DNA of 64,000 bases from Hymenobacter telluris (GTDB lineage: Bacteria > Bacteroidota > Bacteroidia > Cytophagales > Hymenobacteraceae): assembly GCF_017313265.1 (NCBI RefSeq), contig NZ_JAFLQZ010000021.1, forward strand, positions 1 through 64,000. The letters are read 5' to 3'. Positions 1-8,915 of the stretch are shown here, piece by piece. A model generated the notes under the pieces. It did not search any database, had not been told where the DNA came from, and worked only from the letters and a program-made list of their open reading frames with translations. Each line of letters opens with the position of its first letter. Positions within the stretch are counted from its first letter, which is position 1. The position numbers and the translations under genes are program-made.

Positions 1-881
1 TGCATGTCGCGAATCACCGAGTCGTTGAGCCGGTAGCCAAACGCCGTGCGCCGGTACGAGCGCACCACAAAGGCAAAATTGTACTCGCCCACCTGTCCCG
101 GCGAGTTCCACACAATCTGGCCCGTACGCCGGTTTATCTCGAATATGGATGGATTACCCGGAATGCCGACCGGCGGCCCAGAAAAAGGCACTTGCGTACC
201 ATTTGTGCCAGATGCTAAATTATTTGGAAGACGGTACCCAGGCACCGGAGCCGGAGCCGGAGTGCAGTTTACAACTCCTCCAATTGTGCCGGCCTGCCGG
301 CTAGGAGCCAGCACAAACACCAACGAGTCACCGTCGGGGTCGTAGGCGCCAGGGTTGTGCTGGAATACTTCTGCAACGGCGGCATTGTCAACGGCCGGCC
401 GGGTCAGAATGGGCGAGCGGTTTACGCCTTGGCCAGGGTCGATGACGATACTGGTAGCAATATAAAACGACTGGTTGGCGGGGTCAATCATGTTGCGCAC
501 AGCCTGATTGCGGTTCTCCCCAATAAAGCTTACCAGATACCGCCCATTGGCATTATAGGTGTGCTCGAAATCGTAGGTGTAGCGCCGGATATCAGGAGCG
601 TACAATACGTTGGCGTCGATGCCTTCTACCGTACAGGTGCCATCCCCGAAGTAGATATTGACTTGGTCCTGACCAGGGCAGCCCCCGCAGGTGGCTGGGT
701 CACGGGCATACAATATCATCCGGAAGTACACCCGCCGAGGGTTGTTTTCATCAACTCTCGACTGAATGTCACCGGCCCGCAGGTGAGTGGCCTGGGCTTG
801 GAATGTTAGGCTTAATAGCCCCACCAAAAACAATAATAATGGCCCCCGCCGGACCAAAGGAAGAAGTAATGAACGCAACAT
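1..881 (-). CDS. N-terminal part of a secreted surface protein (runs off the left edge)
   Basis: An open frame runs on the minus strand from an ATG at 881 to the window edge without a stop, giving about 293 residues of a longer protein. The N-terminus has basic residues (LVRRG), a leucine-rich core and a likely signal-peptidase site after AQA, followed by THLRAGDIQ. This opening is familiar from large Bacteroidota surface proteins that end in a gliding-motility-associated C-terminal domain; that end lies outside the window. The mature part holds beta-rich, Asp/Asn-rich sequence including a DPDGDSL stretch, as in Ig-like or PKD-like extracellular domains. It is divergent from sdhC. Secretion is well supported; the family and a type IX secretion tail are inferred. 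The shorter plus-strand frames over this stretch look like shadows. Confidence 0.75.
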   Translation of the reverse strand, partial: MLRSLLLPLVRRGPLLLFLVGLLSLTFQAQATHLRAGDIQSRVDENNPRRVYFRMILYARDPATCGGCPGQDQVNIYFGDGTCTVEGIDANVLYAPDIRRYTYDFEHTYNANGRYLVSFIGENRNQAVRNMIDPANQSFYIATSIVIDPGQGVNRSPILTRPAVDNAAVAEVFQHNPGAYDPDGDSLVFVLAPSRQAGTIGGVVNCTPAPAPVPGYRLPNNLASGTNGTQVPFSGPPVGIPGNPSIFEINRRTGQIVWNSPGQVGEYNFAFVVRSYRRTAFGYRLNDSVIRDM

Positions 882-1053
882 ACGAGCAGCGAAAAGAAGG
901 AGAGATTAGGAGCAGCCAGCAAAACCCGATATCAAGCTAACAATAATCAAGCCCGCGGGTTAGCATCATGAAGAGAATCTAGTGTATCTCTAACGGTGTA
1001 GCCGGAAGATTGATTCATGAGAATCAACGACAGAACCCCCAACTTTATTTGGA

Positions 1054-1084
1054 TTGTTTCCTAGTAGACCGGCATGTACCTTTG
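1054..1084 (+). promoter_or_regulatory. Bacteroidota sigma-A-type promoter of sdhCAB
   Basis: TTG at 1054-1056, a 20-base spacer, then TACCTTTG at 1077-1084, which fits the -33 TTG / -7 TAnnTTTG consensus. It lies about 40 bases before the sdhC ATG. A perfect 7-bp inverted repeat with a 4-base loop (TTGATTC/GAATCAA, 1010-1027) lies just upstream and might be a regulator site. Confidence 0.7.
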
Positions 1085-1124
1085 GCTGCGTCAAATGACC
1101 CATTAAACTCCCATTCGCGCTTCT

Positions 1125-1802
1125 ATGAGTTGGATTAACAACACGCTGTCCAGTAGCATTGGCCGCAAGATTATAATGGCCATTACTGGTCTTTTTCTTT
1201 GCTCTTTCCTTGTCGTGCACTTGATTGGCAACTTACAATTGTTCAAAGGTGACGGGGGCTTAGCATTCAACACCTATTCGCACTTCATGAGTACCAACCC
1301 GATGATTCGGGTAGCTGAAATTATTCTGGTAGCTGGCTTTGGTTTCCACATTTACGAGGCGCTTGTTTTAACGCGGCGCAACCAATCGGCGCGGGGCAAT
1401 CAAAAATATGTGGTTGACCACATCGGGCAGAACAGCGACTGGAAATCAAGAAACATGGGCGTACTGGGTTCCGTGATTCTGGTGTTTCTGATTGTGCATC
1501 TCTACAACTTCTACTACCGCTACCACTACGAGCCCCTGCCTTTCGACTCGCAGAACAACAAGAACTTGTATGCGGTGGTAATGACTTCTTTCCAAACCTG
1601 GTGGTATGTGGCCCTCTACGTTCTGGCGCAGGTGGCGCTGTGCTACCATTTGCTCCACGGCTTTGCCAGCGGATTTCAGACTCTTGGTCTGAACCACCGC
1701 AAGTACACGCCGGTTATTAAGGCGGTTGGCTATGGCTTCTCCATCATTGTGTGTGCTGGATTCGCTGCTATGCCACTTTACTTCTTCATCTTCAAGTCCT
1801 AA
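1125..1802 (+). CDS. sdhC: Succinate dehydrogenase cytochrome b subunit
   Basis: Membrane anchor of complex II (succinate:menaquinone oxidoreductase) of the b558 family with a single five-helix subunit, as in Bacteroidota and Bacillus; no separate sdhD is present or expected. The 225-residue protein has five hydrophobic segments. Histidines in membrane segments at residues 32, 75, 125 and 175 are the expected axial ligands of two b-type hemes. The N-terminus MSWINNTLSSSIGRKIIMA is characteristic of the family. It is 12 bases upstream of sdhA, so the two are co-transcribed from the promoter at 1054-1084. The electron acceptor is presumably menaquinone (family knowledge). Confidence 0.95.
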   Translation: MSWINNTLSSSIGRKIIMAITGLFLCSFLVVHLIGNLQLFKGDGGLAFNTYSHFMSTNPMIRVAEIILVAGFGFHIYEALVLTRRNQSARGNQKYVVDHIGQNSDWKSRNMGVLGSVILVFLIVHLYNFYYRYHYEPLPFDSQNNKNLYAVVMTSFQTWWYVALYVLAQVALCYHLLHGFASGFQTLGLNHRKYTPVIKAVGYGFSIIVCAGFAAMPLYFFIFKS

Positions 1803-1814
1803 TCTGCCCAGCTG

Positions 1815-3749
1815 ATGTTTCAGGATTCTAAAATTCCCGAAGGCCCACTAACCGAAAAGTGGGAGAAGCATAAGTTCAACGTAAAACTGGTTAACCCTGC
1901 CAACAAGCGTAAATACGACATTATTGTGGTAGGTACTGGCTTGGCGGGAGGTGCAGCAGCAGCTTCGCTGGCAGAGCTAGGCTACAACGTAAAGGCCTTC
2001 ACGTACCACGATTCGCCGCGTCGGGCGCACTCGATTGCCGCGCAAGGTGGTATCAATGCCGCCAAAAACTACCAGAATGACGGTGACTCCGTGTTCCGTT
2101 TATTCTACGATACGATTAAAGGGGGTGACTACCGTGCCCGCGAAGCCAACGTGTACCGCTTGGCGCAGGTATCAGTAAATATCATCGACCAGTGCGTAGC
2201 CCAGGGCGTACCTTTCGCTCGTGAATACGGAGGGCTGTTGGCTAACCGTTCGTTCGGGGGCGCTCAGGTAAGCCGTACGTTCTATGCCCGCGGCCAAACC
2301 GGACAGCAGCTGCTGTTGGGTGCCTATTCGGCCCTGTCGCGCCAGATTGCTTACGGTAAGGTGAAAATGTACACTCGGTCCGAAATGCTGGACTTGGTAA
2401 TTGTTGATGGCAAAGCCCGTGGCATTATCACTCGCAACCTCATCAACGGCGAAATCGAGCAACACGCGGCGCATGCTGTAGTGCTGGCTACCGGCGGCTA
2501 CGGCAATGTGTTCTATTTGAGCACCAACGCCAAATATTGCAATGCTACCGCTGCTTGGCGGGCACACAAGAAAGGAGCTTACTTCGCCAACCCTTGCTTC
2601 ACCCAGATTCACCCTACTTGCATTCCCGTATCCGGTGATTATCAATCGAAGCTGACGCTGATGTCGGAGTCGTTGCGTAACGATGGCCGCGTGTGGGTGC
2701 CGAAGACGGTGGAAATGGCCGAGCGCCTGCGCAAAGGCGAAGTGAAGGTCAGTGATATTTCTGAAGACGACCGTGACTACTTCCTGGAGCGCAAGTACCC
2801 TGCTTTCGGTAACCTAGTACCACGCGACGTGGCTTCGCGCAATGCCAAGCAGATGTGCGACGAAGGCCGCGGCGTAGGCTCATCAGGCTTGGCAGTTTAC
2901 CTGGACTTTGCCGAAATCATCAAGCGTACCGGCGCCGATGCAGTGAGCCAGAAGTATGGCAACCTATTCGCCATGTACGAGAAAATCACTGGCGAAGACC
3001 CGTACAAGCAGCCAATGCGCATCTACCCAGCGGTACACTATACCATGGGAGGCTTGTGGGTTGATTATAACCTGCAAACTACGGTACCTGGCTTGTACGC
3101 TACTGGTGAGTGTAACTTCTCCGACCACGGCGCTAACCGCCTCGGGGCCTCCGCTCTGATGCAGGGCTTGGCCGATGGTTATTTCGTGCTGCCCTATACT
3201 ATTGGTGACCAATTAGCCCAAACGCCTCCCACTCCGGTTACCACTCAGCACCCAGCTTTTGCTGAGGCTGAGGCTCAGGTACGGGCTCGGATCAACAAGC
3301 TAATGAGCATCAACGGTACCCGCACCCCCGACGACTTCCATAAGCACCTCGGGCACATCATGTGGGAGTACTGCGGTATGGCTCGCAACGCCGAAGGTTT
3401 GCGGCACGCTAAGGCCGAAATTCAGAAGCTTCGTCGCGAGTTCTGGAGTGATTTGAAGCTAACCGGCACTGAAACCGAGATGAACCAAGCTCTTGAGAAG
3501 GCCGGCCGTGTGGCCGACTTCTTGGAGTTGGGAGAATTGATGATTGATGATGCCTACAACCGCAACGAAAGCTGCGGTGGCCACTTCCGCGAGGAGTATC
3601 AGACACCGGAAGGTGAAGCTTTGCGCGACGACGAAAACTATGCTTACGTAGCAGCTTGGCAATTCAACGGCGAAGATCAGCCCGAGATTCTGAACAAAGA
3701 GGAATTGACGTTTGAAAACGTAAAGCTCACGCAGCGCAGCTACAAGTAA
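1815..3749 (+). CDS. sdhA: Succinate dehydrogenase/fumarate reductase flavoprotein subunit
   Basis: Catalytic subunit that oxidises succinate to fumarate at a covalently bound FAD on the cytoplasmic face of complex II. The 644-residue length is normal for the Bacteroidota form. An N-terminal Rossmann motif (VVGTGLAGGAAAASLAELG, about residues 38-56) binds FAD. Residue H72 in RRAHSIAAQGG is the expected site of covalent FAD attachment. Further conserved motifs include HPTC and a C-terminal GECNFSDHGANRLGASAL stretch that contacts the cofactor. It sits between sdhC (12-base gap) and sdhB (120-base gap holding AT-rich repeats). No disruption was seen. Confidence 0.97.
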   Translation: MFQDSKIPEGPLTEKWEKHKFNVKLVNPANKRKYDIIVVGTGLAGGAAAASLAELGYNVKAFTYHDSPRRAHSIAAQGGINAAKNYQNDGDSVFRLFYDTIKGGDYRAREANVYRLAQVSVNIIDQCVAQGVPFAREYGGLLANRSFGGAQVSRTFYARGQTGQQLLLGAYSALSRQIAYGKVKMYTRSEMLDLVIVDGKARGIITRNLINGEIEQHAAHAVVLATGGYGNVFYLSTNAKYCNATAAWRAHKKGAYFANPCFTQIHPTCIPVSGDYQSKLTLMSESLRNDGRVWVPKTVEMAERLRKGEVKVSDISEDDRDYFLERKYPAFGNLVPRDVASRNAKQMCDEGRGVGSSGLAVYLDFAEIIKRTGADAVSQKYGNLFAMYEKITGEDPYKQPMRIYPAVHYTMGGLWVDYNLQTTVPGLYATGECNFSDHGANRLGASALMQGLADGYFVLPYTIGDQLAQTPPTPVTTQHPAFAEAEAQVRARINKLMSINGTRTPDDFHKHLGHIMWEYCGMARNAEGLRHAKAEIQKLRREFWSDLKLTGTETEMNQALEKAGRVADFLELGELMIDDAYNRNESCGGHFREEYQTPEGEALRDDENYAYVAAWQFNGEDQPEILNKEELTFENVKLTQRSYK

Positions 3750-3823
3750 AACTGAATTATGAATTAGAAAGCATGGATTCTAAGCACGGCAGCCCCACAT
3801 AGCTCACACTCAGCATCCATGAT

Positions 3824-3860
3824 TTCAATTCATAATTTTTAATTCATAATTCATAATTCA
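3824..3860. repeat. AT-rich junction repeat between sdhA and sdhB
   Basis: The sdhA-sdhB spacer carries two stretches made of AATTCATAATT-like units, a weaker one near 3752-3777 and a strong one at 3824-3860, ending 9 bases before the sdhB ATG. They belong to the AT-rich element seen at several other junctions in the window (11906-12007, 15749-15782, 37697-37727, 38732-38767, 38831-38863). Confidence 0.7.
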
Positions 3861-3869
3861 GCAAATACA

Positions 3870-4655
3870 ATGGCCGGAAGTAACCCTAACGCCAAACCAA
3901 TGAACCTTACGCTGAAAGTGTGGCGGCAGAAAAACCGCAACACGACCGGCCAGATAGTAGACTACCAAGTGCGCGACATCTCTCCTGATATGTCGTTTCT
4001 GGAGATGCTTGACGTTCTCAATGAAGATCTGCTCCGCAAGGGCGACGAACCCGTTGCGTTTGACCACGACTGCCGCGAGGGCATTTGCGGCTCGTGCAAC
4101 CTGTTCATCAATGGCCGAGCCCACGGACCTGAGGCGGGCACTACTACCTGCCAGCTCCATATGCGCAAGTTTTCTGATGGCGATACTATTACCATCGAAC
4201 CTTGGCGCGCCAATGCCTTCCCAGTCAATAAGGACCTAAGTGTAGACCGTTCAGCCTTCGACCGGATTATCCAGGCTGGTGGCTATGTGAGCGTAAATAC
4301 CGGTGGTGCTCCTGACGGCAACGAAATTCCTGTGCCTAAGGAAATTGCTGACCGCGCTTTTGAAGCTGCCACCTGCATTGGCTGCGGTGCCTGCGTGGCT
4401 TCGTGCAAAAATGCATCAGCCATGCTGTTTGTAAGTGCCAAAGTAAGCCAATTGGCTTTGCTGCCGCAGGGCAATGTAGAGCGCAAAACCCGCGTGGAAA
4501 ACATGGTGGCGCAAATGGACAAAGAAGGCTTCGGAGCCTGTACCAACATTGGCTCCTGCGCTGCAGAATGCCCAGTTGGCATCTCCTTGGAAAACATTGC
4601 CATCCTGAACCGCGAATTCCTGACGGCCAAAGCCACTTCCAACAACTTGGCTTAA
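3870..4655 (+). CDS. sdhB: Succinate dehydrogenase iron-sulfur subunit
   Basis: Electron-transfer subunit of complex II, passing electrons from the SdhA flavin to the SdhC hemes and quinone. The 261-residue protein has an N-terminal 2Fe-2S ferredoxin-like domain with CREGICGSC and a later Cys (TTTC), and a C-terminal domain with CIGCGACVASC and CTNIGSCAAECP clusters for the 4Fe-4S and 3Fe-4S centres. It is the last gene of sdhCAB and is followed within 25 bases by a strong terminator. The ATG at 3870 follows an AT-rich repeat that probably forms the untranslated spacer. Confidence 0.96.
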   Translation: MAGSNPNAKPMNLTLKVWRQKNRNTTGQIVDYQVRDISPDMSFLEMLDVLNEDLLRKGDEPVAFDHDCREGICGSCNLFINGRAHGPEAGTTTCQLHMRKFSDGDTITIEPWRANAFPVNKDLSVDRSAFDRIIQAGGYVSVNTGGAPDGNEIPVPKEIADRAFEAATCIGCGACVASCKNASAMLFVSAKVSQLALLPQGNVERKTRVENMVAQMDKEGFGACTNIGSCAAECPVGISLENIAILNREFLTAKATSNNLA

Positions 4656-4677
4656 TTTTTCAGCTAGTTGAAAGCTT

Positions 4678-4711
4678 AAAAAAGCGAAACGGCCTGCCGT
4701 TTCGCTTTTTT
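4678..4711 (+). terminator. Rho-independent terminator of sdhCAB
   Basis: Perfect 16-base inverted repeat (AAAAAAGCGAAACGGC and its complement) around a 2-base centre, ending in a T run. It lies 23 bases after the sdhB stop and could also work in the other direction. Confidence 0.9.
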
Positions 4712-4767
4712 GTTTGTTAATCGGCTGGATGCTGTAAATATCCCGTTCTGACCTACCCTACTTGAGT

Positions 4768-5295
4768 ATGATAACCGTCATTGTTGGTACCAACCGTATC
4801 AATTCGCGCGCCCGGCGCATTGCTGATTTGTATATAGACCTGCTGCGCGCTCAGGGTGCCGAGTGTCAATTGCTCGATTTGGCCCTGTTACCAGCAACCG
4901 TCAGTGTATCGGCCCTCTATCATAACACTGGTCAGGACAGTGAATTCAACACTTTAGCTGCCTTAGCTGCTGCCGCCGATAAGCTGGTGCTGGTAGTGCC
5001 AGAGTATAATTGCTCGTATCCGGGCGTCCTTAAAACATTTATTGATGGGCTGCCCTACCCTGGCGGCATCCGTGGTAAAAAAGCAGCCCTGATTGGGCTT
5101 TCCTCAGGCGGACAAGGCGGCCTGTTGGCTCTCAGTCATCTTTCTGATGTATTGATGTACCTAGGTACTACCGTAATGCCAGCGCGGGTGCGGCTGCCTT
5201 TCATTGATAAACACTTAAGCGAAGCGGGCGAACTAACGCACCCACTCTATCAACAATTGCTACAAGAGCAGGCCCAGCAACTTCTTGTGTTCTAG
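4768..5295 (+). CDS. NADPH-dependent FMN reductase family flavoprotein
   Basis: Flavodoxin-fold quinone/FMN reductase-like protein of about 175 residues. The N-terminal IVGTNRINSRARRIADLY binds the FMN phosphate in this family, VVPEYNCSYPGVLKTFIDG matches the conserved P-E-Y-N-x-S-x-P-x-x-L-K motif, and GLSSGGQGG is a second flavin-contacting loop. The substrate cannot be told from sequence. The ATG at 4768 is preferred; an in-frame TTG at 4762 would add two residues. The gene stands alone between the sdh terminator and the copper/redox locus promoter. Confidence 0.85.
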   Translation: MITVIVGTNRINSRARRIADLYIDLLRAQGAECQLLDLALLPATVSVSALYHNTGQDSEFNTLAALAAAADKLVLVVPEYNCSYPGVLKTFIDGLPYPGGIRGKKAALIGLSSGGQGGLLALSHLSDVLMYLGTTVMPARVRLPFIDKHLSEAGELTHPLYQQLLQEQAQQLLVF

Positions 5296-5345
5296 CAACT
5301 GCGTGTGCATGCACTGGCAGTCAAAAGTACATAATGCAGCTTGAG

Positions 5346-5378
5346 TTGAATCTTTTCAGGATGGGCAGCCTATATTTG
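5346..5378 (+). promoter_or_regulatory. Promoter of the MbnP/MbnH-type locus
   Basis: TTG at 5346-5348, a 22-base spacer and TATATTTG at 5371-5378 (TAnnTTTG). It ends 25 bases before the GTG start at 5404. The spacer is slightly longer than usual. Confidence 0.55.
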
Positions 5379-5403
5379 CAATAGGCACCTCTCTTCACTC
5401 ACC

Positions 5404-5784
5404 GTGGCGCGCTTTCTGTCCTTCTTCTTGGTTGGGTTACTCCTGCTCCAGACGTTCAGTCGGGAGCTGGTGGTGCTCGACTACCAGGTACACAAGGAGC
5501 GTATCACGGAACTGTTCTGCGTGAACAAGGATAAGCCGGCCTTGCACTGCAACGGCAAGTGCCACCTAGCAAAGCAACTGCGCAAAGCTTCCGACTCGGA
5601 AAGCAAGGTACCCGCAGCCGGCTTTGCCAAAGTGAAATATGACGTAGTAGTGCCGGTTACGTTTTACTTGCAAACTCCTGCTAGCATTACGCCTACTGCT
5701 TTGCGCTTTGCGCGGCCGTTGCCAACGCACTACGCTTTTACAGCAGAGCACAGCGTTTTTCGTCCTCCCGTTTTTCAAATTTAG
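5404..5784 (+). CDS. Small exported Cys-motif protein upstream of mbnP
   Basis: A 126-residue protein starting at GTG. The first 18 residues (FLSFFLVGLLLLQTF) form a signal anchor or signal peptide. The visible signature is C39 followed by HCNGKCHLAKQL with C49 and C53, a Cys-x3-Cys pair beside histidines that suggests metal binding or redox chemistry. The remainder is hydrophilic with a Pro-rich C-terminus. I do not recognise a named function. It is the first gene after a promoter and is followed by an MbnP-like protein, an MbnH-like di-heme enzyme and a barrel protein, so a role in periplasmic copper or heme handling is plausible but inferred only from position and the Cys motif. Confidence 0.7.
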   Translation: MARFLSFFLVGLLLLQTFSRELVVLDYQVHKERITELFCVNKDKPALHCNGKCHLAKQLRKASDSESKVPAAGFAKVKYDVVVPVTFYLQTPASITPTALRFARPLPTHYAFTAEHSVFRPPVFQI

Positions 5785-5902
5785 CTTCAGGCTGCTTCGC
5801 TACTGTATGGCGAGGCTGCACTGGCAGGTGGCGGTAGTTCCGCGCCTAGCCGGCGCGTGCGGTTGCGCGCGCAGTTGAGTTATTCATTTGAAAACCGAGA
5901 AC

Positions 5903-6670
5903 ATGAAGTTTCTAAAGTATACCACCCTCTTTCTTTCGCTCCTTACCTTATCAGCAGCCGTTACCTCCTGTGATGACGATGACAGCCCTAGCTTGGGTGC
6001 AATTGATATGGAGTTTGAAAATGTAGCCGGTAGCACTGCTATACAGCTCAACAGTACTACACCATACACGACAGCGGCTGGCGACCAGTTCACCATCACT
6101 ACGCTGCGCTATTATATTTCCAACATCAAGCTCAAGCGAGCTGATGGCACCGAATTCGTGCAGCCAGATAGCTACTATCTGATTGATCAAGGAATAGAAA
6201 GCTCACGGAAGTTCTCGATTCCTAATGTTCCCATCGGGGACTACAGCGGCATTACGTTTACCGTTGGGGTTGATAGTGTACGCAATGTTTCGGGGGCTCA
6301 AACCGGTGCCCTGTCACCTGGCGACATGTTCTGGACTTGGAACAGTGGCTATATCTACACGAAGCTCGAAGGCCGCTCCCCCCAGTCCTCTAATCTCAAT
6401 GGTGGTATTATCTTCCACATTGGAGGCTTCAAGTCGCCGAATAACACCATCCGAACGGTGTCGCCGGCCATGAACAACAACATGATTCAGGTGCGAGAAG
6501 GCCGGACGCCTGAAGTGCATTTCAAAGCCGACGTGTTGAAAATGTTTACGGGTCCTAATACCATCCGCTTCGCGGCCAGCAATAACATAATGGGAGGACC
6601 GGACGCCGTGAAAGTTGCTAATAACCAAGCGGCGGGTATGTTCACCCTCGACCACATCCACGGTAATTAG
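5903..6670 (+). CDS. MbnP-like copper-binding lipoprotein
   Basis: About 255 residues with a lipoprotein signal (FLSLLTLSAAVTSC, C23 followed by four Asp) and a beta-rich body. FWTWNSGYIYTKLEG at about residues 143-157 and the C-terminal DHIHGN fit the MbnP family, in which a Trp is converted to kynurenine by the partner MbnH and contributes with His residues to a copper site (known from methanotroph MbnP). W144 and W146 are candidates for modification; H172, H206, H251 and H253 are candidate ligands. The ATG at 5903 is chosen over an upstream TTG (5888) because it begins directly at the signal peptide. The gene is 13 bases before the di-heme partner. The family call is firm; the chemistry here is inferred. 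Confidence 0.85.
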   Translation: MKFLKYTTLFLSLLTLSAAVTSCDDDDSPSLGAIDMEFENVAGSTAIQLNSTTPYTTAAGDQFTITTLRYYISNIKLKRADGTEFVQPDSYYLIDQGIESSRKFSIPNVPIGDYSGITFTVGVDSVRNVSGAQTGALSPGDMFWTWNSGYIYTKLEGRSPQSSNLNGGIIFHIGGFKSPNNTIRTVSPAMNNNMIQVREGRTPEVHFKADVLKMFTGPNTIRFAASNNIMGGPDAVKVANNQAAGMFTLDHIHGN

Positions 6671-6683
6671 GTAGGCCTCGCTT

Positions 6684-7748
6684 ATGAAAGCGCGGCTTTC
6701 TTATCTGCTTTCCTGGATGCTACCCATCCTGCTGGGATTGGTGGTTTCGGGGTGTAAGCCGGACGCCGATGTGGTAGCAACAGAGGACGTGCCGGGCACT
6801 GTGGTGCCCGGCAACTTCCCTGAGCCAGTGTATGGGGCTGAAAAAAATCCGCCTACCCGTGCCGCCTTCGAGTTGGGCCGCTCCCTGTTTTACGATCCTC
6901 GTCTTTCCCGTACGGGCGAGGTGTCGTGTGGCAGTTGCCATCAGCAATTCGTGGCTTTCGCCCACGCGGGGCATCAGTTAAGCCACGGAGTAAACGACCG
7001 GCTTGGCACTCGCAACACCCCCGCACTACAAAATCTGCGCTGGAAACCGAACTTCTTTTGGGATGGTGGGCCTAGCAACATCGAAACGATGCCGTTGGCC
7101 CCCATTACCAACCCGTTGGAAATGGACGAGACGCTGGACAATGTGCTGCGTAAGCTCAATGCCGATGCCAGTTACCAGCGCCGCTTCAAGCAGGTATTTG
7201 GCGGCAATGGCCCCATCAATTCGTATCAGTTTCTGCGGGCCTTGGCGCAGTTCACGGCGGCTCTCACCTCCAGCAATTCCCGCTACGATAAGTACGCCCG
7301 CCAGGAATCGGGTGGTACGCTCACGACCAGCGAACTGCGTGGGCTAACAGTACTGCGCCAGAAATGCGGTAGCTGCCACGCAGGCGAGTTGTTTACCGAC
7401 GAATCGTTCCGCAACAACGGACTGGACCGCCGGTTTCCGCTGGACTCGGGCCGGGCGCATATCACCGGCGGCCTGCGCGACGTTGGGCGCTTTAAGGTTC
7501 CGAGCTTACGCAATGTGGCCCTCACCGGCCCCTACATGCACGACGGCCGCTTCACAACCCTGGAAGCCGTGCTCGACCATTACGACCACGGCATGGTGGA
7601 GTCGGCCACGCTTGATCCACAGTTGCGGCGCTCTGGCCTGGAGCCGGGAATTGCGCTGAATCCTCAGGAGCGCCAGGATTTGCTGGCTTTTCTGCACACG
7701 CTCACCGACGAGCAATTTTTGCGCAACCCACAGCTAGCCGAACAGTAG
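6684..7748 (+). CDS. MbnH-like di-heme cytochrome c peroxidase family lipoprotein
   Basis: A 354-residue periplasmic lipoprotein (VVSGC, C24) of the bacterial di-heme peroxidase/MauG superfamily. Heme c sites are CGSCH at residues 82-86 and again at 228-232. The C-terminal half carries the conserved FKVPSLRNVALTGPYMHDGRF stretch (shown split: FKVPSLRNVAL and TGPYMHDGRF), in which M285 or H286 may serve as distal ligand. In the MbnH branch the enzyme forms a high-valent di-heme state and oxidises a Trp of MbnP rather than acting as a general peroxidase. Placement 13 bases after an MbnP-like gene supports the MbnH assignment, though plain H2O2 peroxidase activity cannot be excluded. Confidence 0.85.
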   Translation: MKARLSYLLSWMLPILLGLVVSGCKPDADVVATEDVPGTVVPGNFPEPVYGAEKNPPTRAAFELGRSLFYDPRLSRTGEVSCGSCHQQFVAFAHAGHQLSHGVNDRLGTRNTPALQNLRWKPNFFWDGGPSNIETMPLAPITNPLEMDETLDNVLRKLNADASYQRRFKQVFGGNGPINSYQFLRALAQFTAALTSSNSRYDKYARQESGGTLTTSELRGLTVLRQKCGSCHAGELFTDESFRNNGLDRRFPLDSGRAHITGGLRDVGRFKVPSLRNVALTGPYMHDGRFTTLEAVLDHYDHGMVESATLDPQLRRSGLEPGIALNPQERQDLLAFLHTLTDEQFLRNPQLAEQ

Positions 7749-7841
7749 CCGCCCTGGGCGTAACGGCGGCGCTAGTGCTGTTTGGTAGCCGCTCAAATAG
7801 GCGGGCTTACTAGCTGTGCCCTTTCTTTTTAATCGACTTTC

Positions 7842-8837
7842 ATGAGAAAACTAGCTTTACTGATAGGCTTAGTATGGCTTGGTATAGTACCTGGCCGCGC
7901 ATGCGACATTTGCGGCTGTTTCATGGGCATTACGCCCTACGACAACCAAAGCGGCGTTTCCTTGATGCACCGTTACCGTATTTTCAACGGCTATCAGCAG
8001 TACAACCAGCAAGCCAGCTTCTTTCCAGCGGGGGCCAAACCCTTCTTCCCAGCTACTGCCAACGGCGATAGTCCTGGGTATTCTCACTCACACAAAGGCG
8101 ACCCTACCGACTTCGAGGCCTTTCGGGTAATGGAGTTGCGCGGCAAGTATTTTCTGGCGAAACGCTTGGAGTTAAATGCCTTCGTACCCTACGTAATGAA
8201 CACCTCCCAGATCAATGGCCGGCAACTCAACCTAAGCGGCCTAGGCGACGTGACGGTGTTTGCAGGCTATCATCTGATTCGGGCCATTGAAACGGCGGGG
8301 GTGCAAAGCCGACTGATTGTGGGCGGTGGGCTTAAGCTGCCTACCGGCGACTTTCGGCGGGGTGAAGCTCCCGGACGGCGCTATCCGGTGCTCAACCAAC
8401 CTGGCACCGGCACCACCGATGGATTTGTATACGCCAATTATATTGGCAGTTACCAAGGGTTAGGGCTGAGCGTAAACGGCAGCTACCGACGCGGCGCGGC
8501 CAACAGATTCGAGGAAAGCCTGGCTCCCGGAGTCACGGCATTTACAAACCTGTTTTACCGGCTTCCTCTCAACCAAAACTGGCAGCTATACCCATCAGCA
8601 CAGTTTTTCTACGAGAAAACCAAGGGCGAACAGTTCGAGGGCAGGCTGACCGGGGAGCACGCCATGGACAACGCCCTGCTAGGACCGGGCCTAGATATCT
8701 ACTACAAAAACTTGTCGTTGAATACCAGCGTGCAGTTTCCGGTGTACACCGCTACCACCGACCACCCTGCCAGCGCCGGGCGCTTGGTAATAGCTGTGGG
8801 CTATAGCTTCAAACAAAGCCGCTACTTGCTGAAGTAA
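7842..8837 (+). CDS. Putative outer-membrane barrel protein with N-terminal CxxCxC motif
   Basis: A 331-residue protein with a signal peptide (LALLIGLVWLGIVPGRA) whose predicted mature N-terminus begins CDICGC (C21, C24, C26), an apparent metal-binding cluster. The rest shows alternating hydrophobic/hydrophilic strands with aromatic girdles and ends VIAVGYSFKQSRYLLK, as expected for an outer-membrane beta-barrel of the 'transporter' type. It follows the MbnH-like gene by 93 bases. A role in moving copper or a copper-loaded ligand across the outer membrane would fit the locus but is not shown by the sequence. Confidence 0.65.
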   Translation: MRKLALLIGLVWLGIVPGRACDICGCFMGITPYDNQSGVSLMHRYRIFNGYQQYNQQASFFPAGAKPFFPATANGDSPGYSHSHKGDPTDFEAFRVMELRGKYFLAKRLELNAFVPYVMNTSQINGRQLNLSGLGDVTVFAGYHLIRAIETAGVQSRLIVGGGLKLPTGDFRRGEAPGRRYPVLNQPGTGTTDGFVYANYIGSYQGLGLSVNGSYRRGAANRFEESLAPGVTAFTNLFYRLPLNQNWQLYPSAQFFYEKTKGEQFEGRLTGEHAMDNALLGPGLDIYYKNLSLNTSVQFPVYTATTDHPASAGRLVIAVGYSFKQSRYLLK

Positions 8838-8915
8838 AGCAGAACGATAAGCAGAAAGTTTACCATTGGATGTAAGAAAGATAGAACTGAATATTGTGGA
8901 GTGATTGTTGTTCCA

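Noticed and set aside
46..809. Two plus-strand open frames at the left edge
   Set aside because: The minus-strand frame across 1-881 has a signal peptide and sensible extracellular sequence; the plus-strand frames are shadows.
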